64,000 nucleotides of DNA from Actinomycetes bacterium (GCA_021831035.1 JAKBNL010000013.1:1-64000); one strand, 5' to 3'. Shown: positions 50,342 through 58,784, counted from the first letter of the stretch. Translations and numbers: made by a program. Notes: generated from the letters alone by a model not told the origin.

Positions 50342-51982
50342 TTAGGAGCGGTGCGTCGGCGCCCCGACCGCGACCGGTGCGGCCCCGTCCATCGCGGTGC
50401 GGGCGTGGTAGCTCGAGCGGGTGAGCGGCGAGGACTGGACGTGCGCGAGGCCGAGGGCGCGGCCGCGCTCGGCCAGCTCGTCGAACTCGGTGGGCGTCCA
50501 GTAGCGCGCGACCGGGAGGTGGTCGGCGCTCGGGCGAAGGTACTGGCCGATCGTCACGATCCGCACCCCGACCGCCGCCAGGTCGACGAGGGCCTCGTCG
50601 ACCTCCTCGGCCGTCTCGCCCAGGCCCACCATGAGCCCCGACTTGGTCGTGAGCCCGGCCCGGGCGGCGCGCGCGAGCACGGTGAGCGAGCGCAGGTACC
50701 CCGCGCTCGGGCGCACGGCGCGCTGGAGCCGGGCCACGGTCTCGAGGTTGTGGTTGAGCACGTCGGGGCGCGCCTCGATCAGCCGATCCAGCGCGTCGGG
50801 GTCACCGCGCAGGTCGCTCGTGAGGACCTCCACCGTCGTGCCCGGACGGGCCTCGCGTATGGCGCGCACGGTGGCGGCCATCGCGCCGGCCCCGCCGTCG
50901 CCCAGGTCGTCGCGCGCCACGCAGGTGATCACCGCGTGGCTCAGTCCCAGCCGGACCACCGCCTCGGCGACGCGGGCCGGCTCGGTCGGGTCCAGCGGGA
51001 GCGGCTTCCTCGTGTCGACGAGACAGAAGCCGCACGCCCGGGTGCAGCGCTCGCCGTTGACCATGAAGGTCGCGGTCCCCTCGGTCCAGCACTCGAAGAT
51101 GTTCGGGCAGCCCGCCTCCTCGCACACCGTGACCAGGCGCAGGTCCTCGGTGAGGGCGCGCAGCGCACGGTACTCGCCGCCCATGTGGGCGGGGATGCGC
51201 AGCCACTCGGGCTTGCGGTCGCGGATGTCCAGCCCGGCCTCGGGGTCGACGCCGGCCTGGCGGAGCCGACGGATCAGGGGCCGCTCCGCGCTCGGCCCGC
51301 TGGAGCGGCCCGGCCGCTCGACGCGCGCCACGCGCGCGGGTCCGCCGAGGCGCCGGTCGAGCTCTTCGCCGAGGACGTCCTCGACGAGCGACGGTGACGC
51401 GTCGAGTCCGAGCGAGTGGAGCGAGCCGACCGGTTTGTCGGGGATGCCGCAGGGCACGATGACCGCGAAGCGCGCGAGGTCGACGTCGACGTTGAGGGCC
51501 ACGCCGTGGAGGGTCCGGCGGCGACCCCCGGCGTCGCGCTCGGTGCGCACGCCGACCGCCGCGATCTTGGTGGGCCGACCCTCGAGGTCGGCCCAGACCC
51601 CCGGGTAGCCCTCGAGCCGGCCCACGCGACCCAGGCGCCCCCCCTCGTCGAGCCGCTGGACGGTCGCGATGACCGCGTCCTCCAGGGCCGCGACGTGGTC
51701 GCGGCCGGCGGCGGGGTCGTCGGCCACGGTGACGACCGCCCAGGCCACGACCTGGCCGGGACCGTGGTAGGTGACGTCGCCGCCCCGGTCGGCCGCGACG
51801 ACGGCCGCGTCGAGCTCGTCGCGGGGCACCAGGATGTGCTCGTCCCTCGCGCGGACCCCGAGGGTGTAGGTCGGGGGGTGCTCGAAGACCAGGACGTAGT
51901 CGTCCGCCGCCTCCACCAGGGCGCGCTGAAGGTCGTTCGCCTCGGGGAACGTCACCCGGCCCAGGTGGCGGCGGCGCAGCAC
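50342..51982 (-). CDS. fused octanoyltransferase-lipoyl synthase (LipB-LipA)
   Basis: A single 546-residue frame holding both lipoate enzymes. Residues 1-210 are LipB: RGGDVTYHGPGQ, the Lys139 of TKIAAVG and Cys178 of PCGI as acyl-transfer residues. Residues of about 255-546 are LipA, a radical SAM enzyme: auxiliary cluster Cys287/292/298 (CEEAGCPNIFEC), radical SAM Cys313/317/320 (CTRACGFC) and the terminal RSSYHA serine ligand. They load octanoate on E2 and insert sulfur. Separate genes are the norm. A GTG near codon 217 could restart LipA, but there is no stop between. GTG start shares one base with the E2 stop (TAGTG). Confidence 0.93.
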   Translation of the reverse strand: MLRRRHLGRVTFPEANDLQRALVEAADDYVLVFEHPPTYTLGVRARDEHILVPRDELDAAVVAADRGGDVTYHGPGQVVAWAVVTVADDPAAGRDHVAALEDAVIATVQRLDEGGRLGRVGRLEGYPGVWADLEGRPTKIAAVGVRTERDAGGRRRTLHGVALNVDVDLARFAVIVPCGIPDKPVGSLHSLGLDASPSLVEDVLGEELDRRLGGPARVARVERPGRSSGPSAERPLIRRLRQAGVDPEAGLDIRDRKPEWLRIPAHMGGEYRALRALTEDLRLVTVCEEAGCPNIFECWTEGTATFMVNGERCTRACGFCLVDTRKPLPLDPTEPARVAEAVVRLGLSHAVITCVARDDLGDGGAGAMAATVRAIREARPGTTVEVLTSDLRGDPDALDRLIEARPDVLNHNLETVARLQRAVRPSAGYLRSLTVLARAARAGLTTKSGLMVGLGETAEEVDEALVDLAAVGVRIVTIGQYLRPSADHLPVARYWTPTEFDELAERGRALGLAHVQSSPLTRSSYHARTAMDGAAPVAVGAPTHRS

Positions 51983-53148
51983 TAGCGCTCGCCCTCGACG
52001 TCGAGGCCCCCGAGGAGCTCGGCCACGCGCTCGAGGTAGCGAGCGGCGGCCGTCGACTCACAGACCCGGTGGTCGAAGCTCAGCCCGAGGACAAGCCGTC
52101 GGCCGACGGCGAGGGTCCCCTCGACGACCACCGGGACCTCGCGGACCGCGCCGATCGAGAGGGCCGCGACCTCGGGCTGGATGACGATGGGCTGGGTGAG
52201 CAGGGCGTGGGGGCTCGGCGCGGCGGCCACCGTGAAGGTGCCGCCCATGAGGTCGTCGGCGGTGAGCTCGCGCGCGGCCAGGCGCGCGTCGAGGTCGGCC
52301 ACCCGGCGGGCCAGCGCACGCAGGGTGAGCCCGGCCGCGGCGTGCACCACCGGGACGAGCATCCCCTCGTCGGCCAGGGGCCGCACGAGGCCCAGGTTCA
52401 CGCTGCGGTGCAGGACCAGCCGGTCACCCTCGAGGGAGGCGTTGAGGAACTCGAACTCGCCGAGCGCCCGCACCGCGGCCAGGGCGACCACCGTCTCGTC
52501 CGAGACGGCGACGCCCTCGCGGGTCGTGCGCCCGAGCGTGTCCAGGCGCGCGAAGACGGACCCGTCGACCTCGAGAGCGACGAAGCCCTGGGGGCAGACC
52601 TGGGCCGAGAAGGTCAGGTGCTGGCCCATGCGCCGCTGCCCGTGGCTCAGCGCGACGCTCGCCGCCTCGGTCGGCCCCTGGGCGACGGCCCGCTCGGCGT
52701 CGCGACGCGTGATGGTCCCGCCGGGACCGGTGCCCACGACGCTCGAGGGGGTGACCCCGCCGTCGGCGAGGATCCGGCGCACGACCGGCGAGAGCACGAC
52801 GCCCCCCACGGCCTCGTCGGGTCGCAGGGTCACCGGCGCGCGCCCGGTCGGGGCCCCCTCGGTGGCGGGCGCCGGGGCGGGTGCGGCGGGTGGTGGGGTG
52901 GCGGCGGCCGTCTGGGTCTCGTCGATGACCGCCACGCGCGAGCCGGTCATGACGGTGTCGCCCTCGCCGGCCACGATCTCGGTCAGGACGCCCGCGGCCG
53001 GGGAGGGCATCTCGGAGTCCACCTTGTCGGTCGAGACCTCGAAGAGGGGCTCGTCGCGAGCGACGAGGTCGCCCACCCGCTTGAACCACTGGGTGATGGT
53101 CCCCTCGGTGACCGACTCGCCCAGCGAGGGCAGCGTGACGTCAACCAA
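51982..53148 (-). CDS. 2-oxo acid dehydrogenase acyltransferase E2
   Basis: A 388-residue dihydrolipoamide acyltransferase. N-terminal lipoyl domain (GESVTEGTITQWFKRVGD, Lys of VSTDKVDSE lipoylated), a Pro/Ala linker, the E3-binding domain (LSPVVRRILADGGVTPSS, GTGPGGTITRRDAE) and the catalytic domain. The C-terminal active site reads SFDHRVCES rather than DHRxxDG: His is kept, Asp is Glu and Gly is Ser. It may serve KGD, pyruvate or branched-chain complexes. TTG start overlapping the lpd stop by 8 nt; order lpd, E2, lipBA. Confidence 0.9.
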   Translation of the reverse strand: MVDVTLPSLGESVTEGTITQWFKRVGDLVARDEPLFEVSTDKVDSEMPSPAAGVLTEIVAGEGDTVMTGSRVAVIDETQTAAATPPPAAPAPAPATEGAPTGRAPVTLRPDEAVGGVVLSPVVRRILADGGVTPSSVVGTGPGGTITRRDAERAVAQGPTEAASVALSHGQRRMGQHLTFSAQVCPQGFVALEVDGSVFARLDTLGRTTREGVAVSDETVVALAAVRALGEFEFLNASLEGDRLVLHRSVNLGLVRPLADEGMLVPVVHAAAGLTLRALARRVADLDARLAARELTADDLMGGTFTVAAAPSPHALLTQPIVIQPEVAALSIGAVREVPVVVEGTLAVGRRLVLGLSFDHRVCESTAAARYLERVAELLGGLDVEGER

Positions 53149-54556
53149 CGTGCAGCCCCCGCCCGGCCAGCGCGATGAGGGTCTCGCCGAAGGTCTCGGA
53201 CAACGAGGGGTGCGGCTGGATCAAGGCGGCGGCCTCCTCGGCCGTCGCCTCCCAGTTGACCGCGTAGTAGCCGGCGCCGAGCTGCTCGGTCACCCAGGGG
53301 CCGGCCATGTGGACCCCGAGCAACTGGCCCGCCGAGCCGTCGGGGCGCTTCTCGGCGATGACCTTCACGACGCCGTCGGTCTCGCCGATGATCTGGGCCC
53401 GGCTGTTGCCGCCGAAGGGGTCCTTCTTCACGACGACCTCTATCCCGCGCTCCTTGGCGGCCGCCTCGGTGAGCCCCACGAAGGCGACCTCGGGGTTCGA
53501 GTAGATGGCCCAGGGGACGCGGTCGTAGTCGACCGGGACGGTGGCCTCACCGAGGATGGTCTTGATAGCCACGATGGCCTCGGCGAAGCCCACGTGGGCC
53601 AGCTGGGGCGACCCGGCCACCACGTCGCCGACCGCGTAGACCCCGGCCGCCGCGGTGCGCTGGAGTCCGTCGGCCACGACGAAGCCCCGCTCGTCGATTA
53701 CCACACCGGTGCCCTCGCCCAGCAGGTCCTCGGTGCGCGGCCGACGGCCCACCGACACGACGATCAGGTCCGTCTCGATCGCCTCGCCGCCCTCGATCGT
53801 GACCGCCGTCGACGACTTCTTGGGGGCGTGGCCGGTCACGGTCACCCCGGTGCGCACGTCGATCCCACGCTTCTTGAAGGCCCGCTGGACGACCCCGGCG
53901 ACCTCGGCGTCGCAGCCCGCGAGGATCGAGGGCAGGAACTCGAGGATGGTGACCGCCGTGCCCATGTCGGCGAGCATCGAGGCGAACTCGCAGCCGATCG
54001 CGCCGCCACCGACCACCACCGCCCGCGCCGGCAGCGCGGTGAGGTCCAAGAACTCGTCCGAGGTGTGCACGAACTTGCCGTCGGGCTCGAGCCCGGGCAG
54101 GGTGCGCGGGACCGAACCGGCGGCGATGATGACGCTCGAGCCCACCAGCTCGGTGCCCTGGTCGGCCCCGTCGACCACGACGACCCGGTGGTCGGGCTCG
54201 AGGCGCGCCGTGCCGCTCAGGACCGTGACCGAGCGTCCCTTGAGCAGCCCCGACAGGCCCTTGTGCAGCTTGTCGACCACCTCGTTCTTGCGGGCCTGGC
54301 TCACCGCGAAGTCGACCGAGAGCCCCGTGGTGGTGAAGCCGAAGGCCGAGGCGTGCTCGAGGGTGCGGCGCACGTGGGCCGTCTCGAGGAACTCCTTGGC
54401 CGGCACGCAGCCCCGGTGCAGGCAGGTCCCGCCGACCTTGTCCCGTTCCACGAGGGCGACGGTGAGGCCCGCCGAGGCCCCGTAGAGGGCGGCGGCGTAG
54501 CCACCGGGGCCCCCGCCGATCACGACCACGTCGTACTGCTGGACCCCGTCAGCCAC
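53141..54556 (-). CDS. lpd: dihydrolipoyl dehydrogenase
   Basis: A 471-residue E3 flavoprotein that reoxidises dihydrolipoyl groups. FAD motif VVIGGGPGGYAAALYGA, redox disulfide GGTCLHRGCVPAK, NAD motif VVVGGGAIGCEFASML, second FAD GVYAVGDVV and the terminal HPSLSET with the catalytic His-Glu pair. GTG 54556 is preferred over GTG 54562 because GGAAAGG stands 7 nt before the former and only 1 nt before the latter. First gene of the lpd-E2-lipBA operon. Confidence 0.96.
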   Translation of the reverse strand: MADGVQQYDVVVIGGGPGGYAAALYGASAGLTVALVERDKVGGTCLHRGCVPAKEFLETAHVRRTLEHASAFGFTTTGLSVDFAVSQARKNEVVDKLHKGLSGLLKGRSVTVLSGTARLEPDHRVVVVDGADQGTELVGSSVIIAAGSVPRTLPGLEPDGKFVHTSDEFLDLTALPARAVVVGGGAIGCEFASMLADMGTAVTILEFLPSILAGCDAEVAGVVQRAFKKRGIDVRTGVTVTGHAPKKSSTAVTIEGGEAIETDLIVVSVGRRPRTEDLLGEGTGVVIDERGFVVADGLQRTAAAGVYAVGDVVAGSPQLAHVGFAEAIVAIKTILGEATVPVDYDRVPWAIYSNPEVAFVGLTEAAAKERGIEVVVKKDPFGGNSRAQIIGETDGVVKVIAEKRPDGSAGQLLGVHMAGPWVTEQLGAGYYAVNWEATAEEAAALIQPHPSLSETFGETLIALAGRGLHVG

Positions 54557-54595
54557 GGTCACACCTTTCCGTCGTCCCGACCAACCCCCCGGGGA

Positions 54596-54601
54596 ATCCT
54601 A
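54596..54601 (-). promoter_or_regulatory. -10 box of lpd
   Basis: TAGGAT on the minus strand with a leader of roughly 33 nt before GTG 54556, including GGAAAGG. Confidence 0.5.
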
Positions 54602-54630
54602 ATGTTCCCCGGTCGCCGAGCCCGACGCGA

Positions 54631-55068
54631 TCAGGCGCTCTGACCCCTCTGGGTGTCGGCCGCGGCGGTCGCCAGCCGGTCGACGAACTCGTTCATGGGG
54701 TCCCCGGCGTGCCCGCGCACCCACGAGAAGCGGACCTCGCGGCCCGACTCCAGCGCCAGGGGCAACAGCGCCTCCCAGAGGTCCCGGTTGGCGACGGGCT
54801 GGTTCTGGCTGTTGCGCCAGCCGCGTCGGCGCCACCCGAGGTACCAGCGGTCGTGGAAGCAGCGCACGACGTAGGTCGAGTCGCTCACCACCTCGATCGC
54901 GCCGTCGGGGTTCGCGCGCAGCGCCTCGAGGACGGCCGTGAGCTCCATGCGCTGATTGGTGGTGTGGGCCTCGGCGCCGCTGGCGTAGCGGGTCGTGCCC
55001 ACCGCCCACGCCCAGCCCCCGGGGCCGGGGTTGCCGCGGCAGGCCCCGTCGGTGTGCACGAGGGTCAT
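54631..55068 (-). CDS. rnhA: ribonuclease HI
   Basis: A 145-residue RNase HI. The four catalytic acids are seen in VHTDGACRGNPGPGG, TTNQRMELTAV, VVSDSTYVV and GHAGDPMNEFVDRLA, with the His of RGHAG. It degrades RNA in RNA-DNA hybrids, so this window encodes both RNase H types. ATG overlaps the rrf2-type gene stop (ATGA). Confidence 0.96.
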   Translation of the reverse strand: MTLVHTDGACRGNPGPGGWAWAVGTTRYASGAEAHTTNQRMELTAVLEALRANPDGAIEVVSDSTYVVRCFHDRWYLGWRRRGWRNSQNQPVANRDLWEALLPLALESGREVRFSWVRGHAGDPMNEFVDRLATAAADTQRGQSA

Positions 55069-55523
55069 ATGACCCGGGTGATCCAGGCGTCGGGGTCGTC
55101 GGTGAAGCGCGTCACCGCGGTGGGCAGGTCCCCGCGCAGCACCTGGCCCAGGGTCACGTGCTCGAGCACCTCGCGCAACGCGGCGCGCACCGCCACCCAG
55201 ACCTCCCGCAGGTGTTCGGCCGAGCCCTCGTAGACGAGGGTCTCGGGCCGCATCCCCCGCACGCCCGCCATGGGTCCGCTGACCACGCGCAAGACGTCGG
55301 CGATCATGACCGCGTCGGGGTCCTTGGCCAGCCGGAAGCCGCCCTCGGGCCCGCGTTGGCTCGTCACCAGCCCGCCGCGACGCAGGTCCGAGAGGATCGC
55401 GCCGAGGAACTTCGCCGGCAGGTCCTGCTCCTGGGCGAGGTGCTCGGCGCTGACCGAGCTGTCGCTCGCCGCGAGGCTGAGCAGCGCGCGGATCGCGTAC
55501 TCGGCCTTCGCGGGGATCTGCAC
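55065..55523 (-). CDS. Rrf2-family transcriptional regulator without Fe-S cysteines
   Basis: A 152-residue Rrf2 regulator: QIPAKAEYAIRALLSLAAS begins the winged helix, LPAKFLGAILSDLRRGGLVTSQRGPEGGFRLAKDP is the recognition helix and wing. IscR/NsrR-type members carry three Cys for a [2Fe-2S] cluster; none occurs here, so an apo or small-molecule-sensing type is likely. GTG 55523 fits the conserved start and has CAGAAT 6 nt upstream. Divergent from thiE. Confidence 0.88.
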   Translation of the reverse strand: MQIPAKAEYAIRALLSLAASDSSVSAEHLAQEQDLPAKFLGAILSDLRRGGLVTSQRGPEGGFRLAKDPDAVMIADVLRVVSGPMAGVRGMRPETLVYEGSAEHLREVWVAVRAALREVLEHVTLGQVLRGDLPTAVTRFTDDPDAWITRVI

Positions 55524-55529
55524 CGCCCC

Positions 55530-55535
55530 ATTCTG
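55530..55535 (-). promoter_or_regulatory. -10 box of the Rrf2-type gene
   Basis: CAGAAT on the minus strand, 6 nt before GTG 55523; one mismatch to TAnnnT. Confidence 0.45.
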
Positions 55536-55560
55536 CCCCACGGGGGCCCCGCGGGCCCCC

Positions 55561-55566
55561 TAGCGT
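55561..55566 (+). promoter_or_regulatory. -10 box of thiE
   Basis: TAGCGT, 7 nt before GTG 55574. It makes GTG 55565, which lies inside the box, an unlikely start. Confidence 0.6.
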
Positions 55567-55573
55567 GGAACCC

Positions 55574-56221
55574 GTGCCCAGCCTGGCGAGCCGTCGTCTC
55601 TACCTCTGCGTGGGCCTGCGCGACGACCTGACCGACTTCGTACGGATCGTCGTGGAGGGCGGCGTCGACGTCGTCCAGTTGCGGGAGAAGACGGCCCCCG
55701 TGAGCGTCCAGCGCGGGCCGGCCGGGGAGCTCGCCCGGCTCTGCCGGGACCTCGGGGTCCCCTTCGTGGTGAACGACTCCCCCGAGCTCGCCGCCGAGGT
55801 CGCCGCCGACGGCGTTCACGTCGGCCAGGACGACGTCTCGGTGGCTCGCTGTCGCGCGCTGCTGGGCGACGGGGCGATCGTCGGGCTCTCGACCCACGCC
55901 GAGGCCGAGCTCGAGGTGGCCCTCACGACCTCGGCGACCTACCTGAGCGCGGGCCCCATCGTGCCCACCCCCACCAAGGTCGGGCGGCCGGGCACGGGGG
56001 TCGGCTACGCGCTCGCCGCCCAGCGCCGCAGCGACCGGCCCGTCTTTGTCACCGGGGGGGTGAGCCCGTCGACGGTGGGCGCGCTCGTCGGCGAGGGGCT
56101 ACGCCACTTCGTGGTCGTGCGCGCCCTCACCGAGGCCGCCGACCCGGGCGCCGCGGCGCGCGCGCTGCGCCGCGCGCTCGACGAGGCCCTCTCAGCGGTG
56201 CCGGTCGAGCCAGCCCAGTAG
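55574..56221 (+). CDS. thiE: thiamine phosphate synthase
   Basis: A 215-residue TIM-barrel enzyme joining the thiazole and pyrimidine moieties of thiamine. VDVVQLREKTA, FVVNDSPELA, GVHVGQDDVS, SAGPIVPTPTK and VTGGVSPSTV are the family segments. Other thi genes are absent here. Its 3' end overlaps the convergent hydrolase-like gene by 30 bp. ThDP made from its product is needed by KGD, Dxs and the first gene of the window. Confidence 0.94.
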   Translation: MPSLASRRLYLCVGLRDDLTDFVRIVVEGGVDVVQLREKTAPVSVQRGPAGELARLCRDLGVPFVVNDSPELAAEVAADGVHVGQDDVSVARCRALLGDGAIVGLSTHAEAELEVALTTSATYLSAGPIVPTPTKVGRPGTGVGYALAAQRRSDRPVFVTGGVSPSTVGALVGEGLRHFVVVRALTEAADPGAAARALRRALDEALSAVPVEPAQ

Positions 56222-56938
56222 CGTCGCCACCATCCGCGGATCGGCCCGCAGCTGGTGGCCGGCACCCTGGATGAGTCGGAGCTCCGCGCGACCCTCGGCC
56301 GCGGCGACGAGGTCGCGGGCGTCGCTCGCCGGCACCTCGACGTCGTCGGTGCCGTGGCCGACCAGGAGCCGACGCGGTGCCACCCGGGCGATCGAGCCCA
56401 GCGGGTCGATCACGAGCACGTCGGCCGCGAGCGCCTCCGGGGCGAGCAGGTCACCCGGACTCCCGACGACCCCGCCGACCTGGACCGAGTGGTGGAACTC
56501 GGCCGGTGAGCCGATCCAGCGCTCGAGGTGGGCGGGCGCGGCGAAGGTCGCCACGCCGCGTACCCGGTCGTCGGTGGCGGCCACCGCGAGGGCCAGCGAC
56601 CCGCCGAAGCCGAAGCCGGCGATCGAGACGCGCCGCTCGCCCTCGGCGACGCGCTCGACGACGGCCGCCAGGTCGGCTCGCCACTGGGTCGCGCTGAAGG
56701 TCCCCGTGCTGGCCCCGACCCCCGAGAGGGTCCCGGTCGCCACCGTCCAGCCCGACTCGTTGGCCACGTGCTCGGCCAGCTCGGGCAAGAGGCCCGCGGC
56801 CTGACGGCCCGTGCCCATCAGCCGGGGCAGGCCGTGGGCGAGGACGAGGACGTGACCGGCCACCGGCCGCGAGCCCGAGGTGCACACGCGCAACTCGAGC
56901 GTCGACGAGCCGCTCTCGAGCTGCTCGGTGACGAGCAC
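56192..56938 (-). CDS. alpha/beta-hydrolase-like protein lacking the nucleophile Ser
   Basis: A 248-residue alpha/beta-hydrolase fold protein: VLVLAHGLPRLMG at the oxyanion position, the nucleophile elbow as IAGFGFGGSLALAVA, the acid in LLVGHGTDDVEVP and the His in GAGHQLRADP. The elbow has Gly where the Ser/Cys/Asp nucleophile (GxSxG) should be, so classical hydrolysis is doubtful. GTG 56938 is 4 bp after the acyl-CoA dehydrogenase stop, so they form one operon. Its end overlaps thiE. Confidence 0.8.
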   Translation of the reverse strand: MLVTEQLESGSSTLELRVCTSGSRPVAGHVLVLAHGLPRLMGTGRQAAGLLPELAEHVANESGWTVATGTLSGVGASTGTFSATQWRADLAAVVERVAEGERRVSIAGFGFGGSLALAVAATDDRVRGVATFAAPAHLERWIGSPAEFHHSVQVGGVVGSPGDLLAPEALAADVLVIDPLGSIARVAPRRLLVGHGTDDVEVPASDARDLVAAAEGRAELRLIQGAGHQLRADPRMVATLLGWLDRHR

Positions 56939-56942
56939 CGCG

Positions 56943-58058
56943 CTAGATGCCCAGGCGCTGGGCGAGGAGCTCGCGGTGGTAACTGGGGTCGCCGAGGAAG
57001 AGCTCGGAGCTCTTGGCCCGCTTGAAGTAGAGGTGGGCCGGGTGCTCCCAGGTGAAGCCGATGCCGCCGTGGATCTGGATGTTCTCGGCGGCGCAGTGGA
57101 AGTAGGCCTCGGAGCAGAACGACTGGGCGAGGCTCGCGGCGATGGGCAGCTCCTCGTTGCGCTCTTGGGCCGCCCACGCGGCGTAGTAGGCGGCGGACTT
57201 GGCCGACTCGACGTCGAGGAGCATGTCGGCGCACTTGTGCTTGATCGCCTGGAACGACCCGATGGGCCGCCCGAACTGGACGCGCGTCTTGGCGTACTCG
57301 ACCGAGCTGTCGAGTACCCGCTGGGCCCCGCCCACCTGCTCGGCGGCGAGCAGGGCGGCGGCGACCTGGAGGGTCGTGGCCAGCCCCTCGCCGGCCCGAC
57401 CCTCGACGCCCACGAGGCGTGCGGGGACGTCCTCGAGGACGAGGCGGCTCTGCTTGCGCGTCTGGTCCATCGTCGCCAGGGCCTCACGCGCGAGCCCGGG
57501 CGCGTCGCCTTCGATCGCGAACAGCGAGAGGCCGGCCGCGGTCGTCGCCGGTACGAGCACGAGGTTCGCGGTCGAGCCGTCGGTGACGTAGTTGCGCACG
57601 CCGCTCAGCCGCCAGCCCTCCCCCTCGCGGCGAGCGCTCGCCGCGGCGCTCTGGGGGTCCCACGACCCGGAGTCGTCGGTGAGGGCGACGGTCGCGATCG
57701 TCTCCCCGCTCGCGATGCCGGGCAGGTAGCGCGCGTGGTCCTCGGGCCCGCCCACGAAGCTGACGGCGTTCGCCGCCAGGGCGACGGTGGAGAAGTACGG
57801 CGCGCACATCAGTGCGGCGCCCATCTCCTCGAAGACGACGTAGAGCTCCACCGGGCCGAACCCCTGGCCCCCGAAGGCCTCGGGGATGCCCAGTCCCTGG
57901 AGGGCGAGCTCGCGGGCCATCTGCGTCCAGACGGCCGGGTCGTACCCCTCGGCCGTGGCCATCAGTCGGCGCACCTCGGACTCGGGGGACTTCTCCTCGA
58001 GGAATCGCCGCACCATCTTGCGCAGCTCGTCCTGCTCCTCGCTAAAGCCGAAATTCAT
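56943..58058 (-). CDS. acyl-CoA dehydrogenase family protein
   Basis: A 371-residue FAD-dependent acyl-CoA dehydrogenase. FSEEQDELRKMVRRFLEEK begins the helical N-domain; IPEAFGGQGFGPVEL, ATVALTDDSGSW and YAKTRVQFGRPIGSFQAIKHKCADM follow; the closing IQIHGGIGFTWEHPAHLYFKRAK is typical of actinobacterial FadE proteins, some of which work as heteromers on steroid or branched side chains. Substrate not determined. TAGTCT at 58089-58094 and a GA-rich leader precede the ATG. Confidence 0.92.
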   Translation of the reverse strand: MNFGFSEEQDELRKMVRRFLEEKSPESEVRRLMATAEGYDPAVWTQMARELALQGLGIPEAFGGQGFGPVELYVVFEEMGAALMCAPYFSTVALAANAVSFVGGPEDHARYLPGIASGETIATVALTDDSGSWDPQSAAASARREGEGWRLSGVRNYVTDGSTANLVLVPATTAAGLSLFAIEGDAPGLAREALATMDQTRKQSRLVLEDVPARLVGVEGRAGEGLATTLQVAAALLAAEQVGGAQRVLDSSVEYAKTRVQFGRPIGSFQAIKHKCADMLLDVESAKSAAYYAAWAAQERNEELPIAASLAQSFCSEAYFHCAAENIQIHGGIGFTWEHPAHLYFKRAKSSELFLGDPSYHRELLAQRLGI

Positions 58059-58088
58059 CGCCCGACCCCTCTCTCCGGCGCCCCACCG

Positions 58089-58094
58089 AGACTA
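58089..58094 (-). promoter_or_regulatory. -10 box of the acyl-CoA dehydrogenase gene
   Basis: TAGTCT on the minus strand about 30 nt before ATG 58058. Confidence 0.5.
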
Positions 58095-58123
58095 GCCAAG
58101 TCCCGCTGGGCCCGGTTCCGTGG

Positions 58124-58129
58124 CACACT
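58124..58129 (+). promoter_or_regulatory. -10 box of the MBL hydrolase gene
   Basis: CACACT, 6 nt before ATG 58136; one mismatch to TAnnnT but leaderless spacing. Confidence 0.45.
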
Positions 58130-58135
58130 GCGGCC

Positions 58136-58753
58136 ATGGGATCCATCGAGACCGTCTGGTCCGACCCCGCCACCGAGGTCCACCGCCTCGTCGTGGGGCC
58201 GGTCGAGAACAACGTCTACGTCGTGCGCTGCGTGCGCAGCGGTCGCTCGGCCCTGATCGACGCGGCCAACGAGCCCGAGCGACTGGTGCCGCTCATCGAC
58301 GACCTCGGCGTCGAACTGGTCCTCACCACCCACGGTCACTGGGACCACGTCGGGGCCGTGAGCGAGATGCGCGCGGCCGGCGTGCCGGTCGGGGTCCGGG
58401 CCGAGGACGCCGCGCACCTTTCGGGCTACGACCGGCTCATCGAGGACGGGGAGGTGGTCGCGGTGGGTGAGGTGCGCCTACGCGCCATCCACACCCCGGG
58501 CCATACCCCGGGCAGCGTCTGCTTCGCCCTCGAGCATCGACCGGTGCTGTTCACCGGCGACACCCTCTTCCCGGGCGGACCGGGCAACACCAGCTTCGAG
58601 GGCGGCGACTTCGACACGATCATCACCTCGATCGAGGATCGTCTGTTCCGCCCCTTCGCCGGGGGGACCACCTTCTGGCCCGGCCACGGCGCCCCCTCGA
58701 CACTCGGCGAGGAGTCAGCCCACCTCGGCGAGTGGGTCGCGCGCGGTTGGTGA
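58136..58753 (+). CDS. metallo-beta-lactamase-fold hydrolase (glyoxalase II-like)
   Basis: A 205-residue MBL-fold enzyme. THGHWDHVGAV supplies the HxHxDH metal site, HTPGHTPGSVCF the third His, LFTGDTLFPGGPGNTSF the bridging Asp and WPGHGAPSTLGEE the last His. It looks like the hydroxyacylglutathione-hydrolase-like branch, often acting on thioesters; actual substrate unknown. It precedes sufC by 31 bp on the same strand, but sufC has its own promoter. Confidence 0.92.
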   Translation: MGSIETVWSDPATEVHRLVVGPVENNVYVVRCVRSGRSALIDAANEPERLVPLIDDLGVELVLTTHGHWDHVGAVSEMRAAGVPVGVRAEDAAHLSGYDRLIEDGEVVAVGEVRLRAIHTPGHTPGSVCFALEHRPVLFTGDTLFPGGPGNTSFEGGDFDTIITSIEDRLFRPFAGGTTFWPGHGAPSTLGEESAHLGEWVARGW

Positions 58754-58772
58754 GCCTCTGGGTCGACCCCAT

Positions 58773-58778
58773 TAGGCT
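58773..58778 (+). promoter_or_regulatory. -10 box of the sufC-sufS-sufU operon
   Basis: TAGGCT, 6 nt before GTG 58785; leaderless spacing. Confidence 0.6.
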
Positions 58779-58784
58779 CGGGGC

